A stretch of DNA of 10,726 nucleotides from Pseudomonadota bacterium (GTDB taxonomy: Bacteria; Pseudomonadota; Gammaproteobacteria; Burkholderiales; Burkholderiaceae_C), in the NCBI GenBank assembly GCA_023418355.1, contig JAEZZU010000381.1, positions 1 to 10,726 of the forward strand. The letters are read 5' to 3'. Under the pieces are notes generated by a model that was given only the letters and a program-made list of their open reading frames with translations, was not told the DNA's origin and ran no database searches. Positions 1 through 5,493 of the stretch are shown piece after piece (position 1 is the stretch's first letter; every line of letters begins with the position of its first letter). The translations under genes were made by a program, and so were the position numbers.

Positions 1-314
1 CCGGCCTGATCGCCATGGTCGGCAAGGCCGAGCGCGGCCCTGTGGCCATCGATAGCATCAAGAAGCACCAGTCGGCCTACCTGATGGCCGTGGGCGGTGC
101 AGCCTATCTGGTCTCCAAGGCCATCAAGCATTCCAGGGTGGTCGGCTTTGAAGACCTGGGCATGGAAGCCATCTACGAATTTGACGTGGTGGACATGCCC
201 GTGACCGTGGCGGTGGATGCCGGTGGCACCAGCGCGCACATCACCGGCCCTGCCATCTGGAAAGAAAAGATTGCCACCGGTGAGTTCAAGGGCATCACCG
301 TGGCCGGTGCCTGA
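1..314 (+). CDS. Class I fumarate hydratase (fumarase), C-terminal part
   Basis: This is the last ~104 codons of a gene that begins before the window; the reading frame is open from base 3 and stops with TGA at 312-314. Class I fumarases are cytosolic iron-sulfur enzymes that interconvert fumarate and L-malate in the citric acid cycle. The visible part matches the C-terminal swivelling domain of the family: an opening GLIAMVGKAERG, then HQSAYLMAVGGAAYL, then VVGFEDLGMEAIYEFDV followed by VDMPVTVAVDAGG. The cluster cysteines lie in the N-terminal domain, which is outside the window. An intrinsic terminator follows ~30 bases after the stop, so this gene is a separate transcription unit from the heme locus. 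It is most likely core chromosome at the left edge of an accessory region. The family call is secure; the choice between fumA-type names is not. Confidence 0.93.
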   Translation, partial: GLIAMVGKAERGPVAIDSIKKHQSAYLMAVGGAAYLVSKAIKHSRVVGFEDLGMEAIYEFDVVDMPVTVAVDAGGTSAHITGPAIWKEKIATGEFKGITVAGA

Positions 315-344
315 AGCACCAGCGCTTCGGCCCTGAAAGACCCC

Positions 345-367
345 AACCGCCTTCGGGCGGTTTTTTT
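345..367 (+). terminator. Intrinsic terminator of the fumarase gene
   Basis: A perfect stem AACCGCC/GGCGGTT closes on a TTCG tetraloop (352-355) and its 3' arm runs into seven Ts (361-367). It lies 30 bases after the fumarase stop codon. This is a classic Rho-independent terminator. Confidence 0.93.
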
Positions 368-376
368 GTGGGCTGG

Positions 377-595
377 GCGTTGTTGCATAAATCGATTTCA
401 GGCCAAGCTCCCCCAAACCCCAGCCGTGGCTATGCAACGGCTGCCGTCTGAGGACGGTCCAGTTCTGTAAATCGATTCAAGATGGCTGCTCGAATGTGCA
501 GCTCGCCCACTTGTCGCTCAAAGGTACGAGACATCAGCCGCTCACCCAATCGTTTGATGCAGTTCATCTTGGTTTCCACCAAGCTGCGCCGGGCC
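377..595 (-). mobile_element. Remnant of an IS5-family insertion sequence (one end only)
   Basis: The segment holds the 3' end of an IS5-type transposase on the minus strand, followed (leftwards) by a ~50-base tail that ends near GTTGTTGCATAAATC (379-393), which resembles the terminal repeat sequences of IS5-group elements. The opposite end and most of the transposase are missing: recognisable transposase sequence stops at about 591 and AraC-type coding sequence starts at about 600. The element is therefore a dead scar. No second inverted repeat or target duplication can be paired with it. The exact outer border (376-380) is an estimate. Confidence 0.65.
430..591 (-). pseudogene. IS5-family transposase, C-terminal fragment
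   Basis: Read on the minus strand, about 54 codons encode RRSLVETKMNCIKRLGERLM followed by SRTFERQVGELHIRAAILNR, ending at TAG (complement of 430-432). The RRSLVETKM block and the conserved FxRQVxELHxRxAxLNR pattern are the usual C-terminus of IS5-family DDE transposases, which cut and paste their own element. The catalytic Asp residues and the whole N-terminal part are absent, so this is not functional. Upstream of residue RR the translation (GTGKA and beyond) no longer looks like transposase, which places the breakpoint at about 591-600. Confidence 0.72.
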
Positions 596-599
596 TTGC

Positions 600-1058
600 C
601 TGTCCCGCGATCTTTATCTACGTGCCAAAGCGATGGAGGCGATTGCCTGCTTCATACAGGAAAATCTGGAACAGGCCGAGATGCCGTTGCCTGTGCCAGG
701 TGACCGGCAACGACTGATCGAAGCGCGCGCACTGCTGGAGCAGAACTATGGCCAGGAGTGGAGCCTTCAGTCACTGGCGCGCGCAGTGGGACTGAACGAA
801 AAACGCCTGCAACAAGGCTTTCAGGCGCTCTACGGCTGCTCGGTACATGCCTGCCTGACGCGCATCCGGCTCAACGCTGCGGTCGCCATGCTCAAACGCG
901 GCACTAGTGTCACCGAGACCGCCGCTTGCTGCGGTTTCGCCAACCTCAGCCATTTCAGCCGCATGTTCCGCGGCCACACTGGCATCACACCCAAGCAATG
1001 CGCCCTGGGCATCAGCCCGCGCATTGTTCAGCAAGACGCTCCCCCGTTTTTGCTCTGA
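600..1058 (+). pseudogene. AraC-family transcriptional regulator, 5'-truncated
   Basis: The frame running to TGA at 1056-1058 encodes the complete C-terminal AraC/XylS DNA-binding domain. The first helix-turn-helix is around WSLQSLARAVGLNEKRLQQGF; the second carries the family signature VTETAACCGFANLSHFSRMF ending in GITPKQ. The protein can be read in frame from about 600 (LSRDLYLRAKAMEAIACF), which resembles the linker before the DNA-binding domain of PchR-type siderophore regulators; everything upstream is IS5 sequence. An internal ATG at 633 would give 141 residues, but no ribosome binding site precedes it and it sits inside a helix. The N-terminal effector domain is lost. By position, directly upstream of a TonB receptor gene in the same orientation, it was probably the activator of that receptor. 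Whether the remnant is still expressed cannot be told from sequence. Confidence 0.75.
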
Positions 1059-1377
1059 TCCGTCGAGCCATACCGCAGGGCGCCGTGCGTTGCGCAGGCA
1101 CCCTCATGGCGGGCAACGACGATGGCCAGCACGACGTGCTGTGAAGCGTCTTCTCGCCACGAAGATCGCACTGCAACAAAAATCCTCGATATGTCAAATT
1201 TTTTCCGGAAACCGTTAGCAAGGTTTGCGGAGTCTGGGGATGATTTAGCCAGAGAAGTGGGATTACAGCGGACTGTAAGCTCCTGCGCGAAACGCAATCT
1301 TAACTTGCATGTTTTGACCCATCACCACTCCTGAAGGAGCGCGTGACTTGGGGGGCCGGTCTTGGCCGGTTCGCAGG
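1059..1377. other. Non-coding stretch between the AraC remnant and the receptor promoter region
   Basis: No convincing gene is present here; the open frames that cross it lack ribosome binding sites and family features. The only structure noticed is a 7-bp direct repeat GGCCGGT at 1354-1360 and 1364-1370, ten bases apart (one helical turn). This spacing could suit a regulator binding one DNA face, but it could also be chance. Confidence 0.5.
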
Positions 1378-1448
1378 TTTCTTTTTTTATCAAAGTAATT
1401 ACTTCTCATTCGCACTTTTATTAGCATTAAAAGACTGGAGAAAAGTCA
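1378..1448 (+). promoter_or_regulatory. AT-rich leader with probable promoter of the heme-uptake locus
   Basis: Base composition drops sharply to AT-rich just before the receptor gene, beginning with a T run (1378-1388) and ending with a GGAG ribosome binding site (1437-1440), eight bases before the ATG at 1449. A weak pair TTACTT and TAGCAT, 17 bases apart, could be -35 and -10. The AGTAATTACTTCTCATTC stretch within 1395-1415 has partial, unconvincing similarity to a Fur box. The location is right for an iron-regulated promoter, but no strong operator is visible. Confidence 0.35.
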
Positions 1449-4337
1449 ATGGCTTTGCGGTTGGGGATGGGGAGGCGCAATCAGCCTCAGAAGGTTCGGT
1501 CGGAGCGCGTGTCTAACGGAGACGCCATGCGTTTCCGGCCCAAGCGCTTGTGCTTGGCGATGGCCCTGGCATTGGGGAGCCAAGCCGCACTTGCGCAGAC
1601 CGCTCTACCCTCGTCATCAGGCCTGGCGACAACCACAAGTACCAGCGAAGAGAACAGCTCTCACGAAAACCCAGGTAGTGCAGCCATCACCCTGGATACG
1701 GTTACCGTCACCGGCACCGCTGAAGAACAGGAAAAGAAGATCGGCAATACCACCGGGGCCAGCAAGGAAGATGTAGAGCGGCGCGGTGCCAGCCACATGA
1801 GTGATCTGATCGACCAGATCTCGGGTACTTCGGTCAACAGCCTTTATGCCCGACCAGAGATTTCGGTGGGCGTGCAAGGTATTGCCGGGCATGGGCGGGT
1901 TTCGCAATCGCTGGAAGGCATCAACCAGAACTTCCACGCCTTCACTCGTGATATAGGCCAGACCGGCTCCATTTTTATTGATCCGCAGTTTCTGAAGAGC
2001 ATTGACGTCACAAGAGGCGGAAGTTCAGGAACTGGTGCATTGGGTAGCCTGGGAAGTTCGGTAGATTTCAAGTATCTCGATCTGGAAGATATTCTGCGCC
2101 CAGGCAAAGATTTTGGTGGCATGGTTCGGGGTTCAACCGGCTTCAGTAAATATAGCAATGGCCAACAACCATCTGGGTCATTTTTCCTTGGTGGGCGCAA
2201 TGAGCGCTGGGAAGCAATGGTCGGTGCTTCGCACAGCAAAAACGACTTTTATAAAATTGGCGACAACATTAGCAACGACGAGCTAATGCATGGCATTCAC
2301 GGTAGAAATCTGTGGTTTTACCACGGTGCAGATTCTTCAATTCACGATATTAATCAGCACGGTCCTTGCCGTTACCATGCGAATGGATATGTAGGGATGA
2401 GCAATTGTGGCCTAACTACAGATCAAGCAAAGTGGCTTAAACAAGCCGCCAAAAATCCATTAAAGGGAACGCAAAAAGAAACCGACTCGCAGATGTTAAG
2501 GCTGCGGCATTATTTCAATGATGACCACGACCAGAGTCTGGAGTTATTTGTATTCTCAAGCAAAGCCAAATACGAAACAGACCAACAGCCGTCCATCCGG
2601 GTTCCCGTCAATGAAAACTCTACCAAGGATAACTGGTGGGTTGATGGTGAGGCTTCTTGGCATGACTATCCTTGGTCTGTCCGAACGCAGCTGAGAAATC
2701 AAGTGGCCAGCTTAAAATGGAAAGGTAGCTTTTCAGAGATATTCAATCCTGAAGTGCAAATCTTCCATGAAAGACAGGATCGCAAACAAAACTGGACTGG
2801 AGCTAGTGATGGTTTTTCCGCAAACCAACCGCTTCACTATTTCACCGATGTCGGCTCAACAGGGATAAAACTAAGTAATACAAGTCGCTTGGAATCAGAA
2901 GTTATCGGCCCTTTTCGTTTGGATGCTGGATTGGAGTTTAGGCAAGCCAGAAAAAAGGTCGATAGCGAAACAGAGTCAGAGTATTACGAAAGATATCTGT
3001 TAGAGACGAAGGGGCGTGATGTCGACATAATGCGATTTGACCCTGACTCACGTACAGACACTCTGGGATTGGCCCTTTCATTGAGCACGGAAGGCCCTGG
3101 CCCGTGGCAAGCGAGTGCAGGGATCGGCTTTCAACGGGTTTGGCTTGATGTGTTGAACCCGGTGTTTACGGAAGGGAACATTGGTCAAGAGGGTGTTGTT
3201 TATGGCGTATCGTATTGGCGAAAATACTACCGCGGCTTGGGTTACTCCGGAAATGAGTTAAAAGAACTTGCGGCAGCAGCCACAGCAGAAAGCGGAGCCA
3301 AAATTAAGACTGACCCACAGTACGGTAATCTCCGGACCGTTAGAGGACGGCGAGATCATCAGTGGAATCTCAAGTCTGCCAATGTGGGCGTTTCATATAG
3401 TCCCCCTGGAACTGGCCTGACTTTCTATACACAAGCGGGATATAGCGAACGTGCGCCTACCAGCAATGAAATGTATATGCATGGAGAACTCAACCGGGCA
3501 GATTTCTATGCAAACCCCTATCTTGAGCCAGAAAAAAATCTCTCACTGCAACTGGGGATGAACTACAAGAAGGAAGGCTGGATTGCCACAAGTGATCGCC
3601 TGGATGTAGGGGTGAACTTCTACCGCAATCGCATCCGCAACTACATCACATGGGGGCCCATGGTTGCTGAAGGCTACCCTTGGCCAGGCATAGGCAATGA
3701 TCAGGCCAGCGTCAATAATCTCAATCCCTTTGTTCGTCAAGGCGTTGAGCTGAATCTGGCGTATCGGCAGCCTTTGTTTTATGTGCGGACTAATCTGACT
3801 CTGCCTATTCGACACGACAACAAGCTTTGCTCTTGGCAAGTGCCTAGTGGTAGAGCCTACCAAACAGGGACCACAAGTGATGGAGGAAACTCCTACACCG
3901 ATATTGGCAAAGGAGAACGCCTTTGCTATTCGAGCTGGAACTGGATGGAAGCAGGCACGATTGAACCCATTCGGGGTAGCCTGACTGCTGCACTGACCCC
4001 AATGCAGGGAAGGCTGGAGCTAGGAGGCACGATGCATTATCGCGGTAGGCAACGCGCTGCCTACTGGTATGACAGAGATGTCCAGAATAATTATCACCTT
4101 GGGACGCAGGCAGGACAAACCCAGCCCATACCAAGCCAAAGCCAGTTTATTGAGACCTATCTCTGGCCCAAAGTCATCAAGTTCGACTTGTTTGTCAATT
4201 ACCAATTCAACGACCAGTTAAGAGCCGGAATTTATCTGGCCAATGTGACCAACAAAATGGAAGCCACACCCACAGCATGGGGGTACAACTTCTACCCTGG
4301 TCGCACTTTGACGGCCAATCTGGAATACCGTTTCTGA
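1449..4337 (+). CDS. TonB-dependent outer membrane receptor, heme/hemoglobin class (HasR-like)
   Basis: This outer membrane receptor is predicted to import heme, free or hemophore-bound, using energy from TonB-ExbBD. From ATG 1449 it has 962 residues. A signal peptide (RFRPKRLCLAMALALG to ALA|Q) ends near residue 49. A TonB box LDTVTVT lies at 82-88, followed by a plug domain with RPEISVGVQGIAGHGRVSQS (His148) and IDVTRG, then a large beta barrel ending in LEYRF with a terminal Phe. The barrel carries a FRAP-like ERAP (667-670), a histidine (678) and an NPYL box (689-692), the arrangement of heme receptors. There is no room for an N-terminal signalling (STN) domain before the TonB box, unlike Serratia HasR. 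The start is uncertain: ATG 1527, also with a GGAG site, gives 936 residues and a normal-length signal; 1449 was kept because the AT-rich promoter-like region ends there. The middle of the gene is visibly lower in GC than the exporter genes. Heme is the favoured substrate; another hemoprotein or iron-protein ligand is possible. Confidence 0.85.
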   Translation: MALRLGMGRRNQPQKVRSERVSNGDAMRFRPKRLCLAMALALGSQAALAQTALPSSSGLATTTSTSEENSSHENPGSAAITLDTVTVTGTAEEQEKKIGNTTGASKEDVERRGASHMSDLIDQISGTSVNSLYARPEISVGVQGIAGHGRVSQSLEGINQNFHAFTRDIGQTGSIFIDPQFLKSIDVTRGGSSGTGALGSLGSSVDFKYLDLEDILRPGKDFGGMVRGSTGFSKYSNGQQPSGSFFLGGRNERWEAMVGASHSKNDFYKIGDNISNDELMHGIHGRNLWFYHGADSSIHDINQHGPCRYHANGYVGMSNCGLTTDQAKWLKQAAKNPLKGTQKETDSQMLRLRHYFNDDHDQSLELFVFSSKAKYETDQQPSIRVPVNENSTKDNWWVDGEASWHDYPWSVRTQLRNQVASLKWKGSFSEIFNPEVQIFHERQDRKQNWTGASDGFSANQPLHYFTDVGSTGIKLSNTSRLESEVIGPFRLDAGLEFRQARKKVDSETESEYYERYLLETKGRDVDIMRFDPDSRTDTLGLALSLSTEGPGPWQASAGIGFQRVWLDVLNPVFTEGNIGQEGVVYGVSYWRKYYRGLGYSGNELKELAAAATAESGAKIKTDPQYGNLRTVRGRRDHQWNLKSANVGVSYSPPGTGLTFYTQAGYSERAPTSNEMYMHGELNRADFYANPYLEPEKNLSLQLGMNYKKEGWIATSDRLDVGVNFYRNRIRNYITWGPMVAEGYPWPGIGNDQASVNNLNPFVRQGVELNLAYRQPLFYVRTNLTLPIRHDNKLCSWQVPSGRAYQTGTTSDGGNSYTDIGKGERLCYSSWNWMEAGTIEPIRGSLTAALTPMQGRLELGGTMHYRGRQRAAYWYDRDVQNNYHLGTQAGQTQPIPSQSQFIETYLWPKVIKFDLFVNYQFNDQLRAGIYLANVTNKMEATPTAWGYNFYPGRTLTANLEYRF

Positions 4338-4346
4338 CGGTTTGCC

Positions 4347-4369
4347 GCTTTGGTCATGGTGACCAGAGC
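4347..4369 (+). promoter_or_regulatory. mRNA hairpin after the receptor gene
   Basis: A 10-bp stem (4347-4356 with 4360-4369, one G-U pair) closes on a 3-base loop TGG, ten bases after the receptor stop codon. No T run follows, so it is not a standard terminator. It is better read as a processing or 3'-end stabilising structure between receptor and hemophore messages. The sequence pairing is clear; the role is inference. Confidence 0.55.
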
Positions 4370-4376
4370 ATATTTC

Positions 4377-4394
4377 GCCGGTGTGGCGACCGGC
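4377..4394 (+). promoter_or_regulatory. Second mRNA hairpin, just upstream of the hemophore RBS
   Basis: GCCGGT (4377-4382) pairs perfectly with ACCGGC (4389-4394) around a 6-base loop. It ends seven bases before the AAGGAG ribosome binding site of the next gene (4402-4407). Such a structure at the 5' end of a message can protect it from degradation. Its function here is not shown. Confidence 0.45.
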
Positions 4395-4401
4395 TTGTGA
4401 A

Positions 4402-4407
4402 AAGGAG
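4402..4407 (+). promoter_or_regulatory. Strong ribosome binding site of the hemophore-like gene
   Basis: AAGGAG lies eight bases before ATG 4416, a near-optimal Shine-Dalgarno sequence and spacing. It fits a product that must be made in large amounts for secretion and it fixes the start of the gene. Confidence 0.8.
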
Positions 4408-4415
4408 AAGACATT

Positions 4416-5246
4416 ATGTCTTTGAAAAGCAATGTCACTGCGTGGTTGGGTGACTATGACAACAGTAACCAGACCGGCCCCAATGCTACAGCAAGCATTG
4501 GTTCCATTCTGACGGTGGCGAATGACTACCACACCGGCGGAGCGGGAGAGCCCAACAGCATCTACGTTCCCAATAGCAGCCTCCCGTATGAAATCTACGA
4601 TTTCAAGGTGTATGCGGGGCAAGGGCTGGATTCCGTCGGTGCTGGTGCCTTCGGTTCCAAGTTCGTGCTGGAATCCACGAATGGCTTTTCGTGGGATACG
4701 GTGAATGCAGGGGGCGGAAAGTACAGTTTCGAGACCAGCGGTAGCCTGAATACCCTGAAGCTGGGTTACGCCGCCGATGGCGGTTACTCTCCGGCACAGG
4801 CTACGCTGACCGCATTCGACACCGCTGAACCGCTGTTGGTGGTAAACAACTTCAACGTGGTTGTTGACTACGTGGCGCTCAACACCTTCGGCGTCGCAGA
4901 CGGTAATGCGCAGATCACGGTGAATGCTGGCAATCAAAACCTCTTCAGCTACCCGCAGTACTACGACAAGGTCACGCTGAACTCCGCCATCATCTACGAC
5001 TTGACGTTCGATGAAGCGGCGGCTGCCACCTCGACTTTCGAGTATGTACTGGATGCCTACCTGAGTGGTTTCTCCGGTGGCGCAATCACCAGCGCAAGCG
5101 ACATCAGCGTCATCAACAGCTACTTGAGTGCCAACGGCAGCAGCGTGTCGTTCGACTACTACGCTACCGCACCGAGCAGCCTCTCCTCGGTCGAGGCGTC
5201 GACTGCGTTCGCAGAAGTCGAAAGCGACCTCCTGCTGGCCGCGTAA
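4416..5246 (+). CDS. HasA-like secreted heme-binding protein (candidate hemophore), type I secretion substrate
   Basis: This 276-residue protein lacks an N-terminal signal peptide and transmembrane segments. It has no cysteine, is rich in Gly, Ser, Thr, Asn and Asp, and ends in ESDLLLAA, very like the ELLAA-type C-terminal export signal of HasA. RTX nonapeptides are absent. Locally it resembles HasA: FGSKFVLEST (79-88) matches HasA GSQYALSST, an AGGGKYSF block (98-105) falls where HasA has its heme-ligand Tyr75, followed by LNTLKLG (111-117), and FSGGAITSASDISVINSYLS (219-238) recalls the C-terminal helix region. The only histidine is His39 in NDYHTGG, in a region comparable to the His32 loop; with Tyr103 it is a plausible axial pair. 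The HasA residue corresponding to His83 appears to be Asn112. It is longer than known HasA proteins by about 70 residues. Being placed between a heme-type receptor and a full type I exporter strongly supports the role. The resemblance is by eye only; a different secreted ligand-binding protein remains possible. Confidence 0.68.
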   Translation: MSLKSNVTAWLGDYDNSNQTGPNATASIGSILTVANDYHTGGAGEPNSIYVPNSSLPYEIYDFKVYAGQGLDSVGAGAFGSKFVLESTNGFSWDTVNAGGGKYSFETSGSLNTLKLGYAADGGYSPAQATLTAFDTAEPLLVVNNFNVVVDYVALNTFGVADGNAQITVNAGNQNLFSYPQYYDKVTLNSAIIYDLTFDEAAAATSTFEYVLDAYLSGFSGGAITSASDISVINSYLSANGSSVSFDYYATAPSSLSSVEASTAFAEVESDLLLAA

Positions 5247-5338
5247 GCAGCCATTCCAGAAATGCATGGAGGTCTACCGGAAAGACGGTGGTGATTTTCT
5301 GACGGGAAGAGCCACCGCCCGACCGGGGCAGTACCGGG

Positions 5339-5360
5339 GCCTGGTGCGTTTTGGCCAGGC
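5339..5360 (+). promoter_or_regulatory. Hairpin downstream of the hemophore-like gene
   Basis: GCCTGG (5339-5344) pairs with CCAGGC (5355-5360) across a 10-base loop, with a short TTTT at 5364-5367. Alone it is a weak terminator. It belongs to a series of three hairpins between the secreted protein gene and the exporter genes. Confidence 0.4.
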
Positions 5361-5403
5361 TCCGTTTTCCGGAAGCCGTCAATTCTAGCGGTTTGCGGGA
5401 AAA

Positions 5404-5424
5404 CCTGCAAAAGCAACTTGCAGG
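5404..5424 (+). promoter_or_regulatory. Hairpin in the hemophore-exporter intergenic region
   Basis: A perfect 7-bp inverted repeat, CCTGCAA (5404-5410) and TTGCAGG (5418-5424), surrounds a 7-base loop. It sits just upstream of the terminator-like hairpin and could be an alternative fold or a protein-binding site. Confidence 0.4.
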
Positions 5425-5435
5425 CAACTTTTCGG

Positions 5436-5470
5436 CTTCCCCGCCTTTGTGGGGAGGGGGATTCTTTTTT
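5436..5470 (+). terminator. Terminator or attenuator between the hemophore-like gene and the exporter operon
   Basis: CTTCCCC (5436-5442) pairs with GGGGAGG (5451-5457), with one U-G pair and an 8-base loop, followed by a T-rich tract (5462-5470). It lies ~190 bases after the hemophore stop and ends ~20 bases before the exporter start. Partial termination here would give much more secreted protein than exporter, as in other type I secretion operons such as the attenuator between hlyA and hlyB. Strength is uncertain because four bases (GGGA) separate the stem from the T tract. Confidence 0.55.
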
Positions 5471-5493
5471 CCGTAAAAAGGGCTGGTGATGTG

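Noticed and set aside
633..1058. Intact 141-residue AraC-type protein starting at ATG 633
   Set aside because: The reading frame with AraC-like sequence continues upstream to about 600, the ATG is inside a predicted helix and lacks a ribosome binding site, so it is treated as a truncated gene.
1395..1425. Fur box upstream of the receptor
   Set aside because: Only about six of fourteen informative positions fit the consensus in the best register, so a Fur site is not annotated as such, although iron regulation would be expected.
4218..5267. 349-codon open frame on the minus strand covering the hemophore-like gene
   Set aside because: The plus-strand gene has a strong RBS, a sensible C-terminal export signal and operon context. 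The minus frame has none and also runs into the receptor gene.
5449..5493. Upstream GTG start adding 15 residues to the ABC exporter
   Set aside because: The GTG falls in the loop of the terminator-like hairpin, has no proper ribosome binding site, and the added residues are encoded by the T tract.
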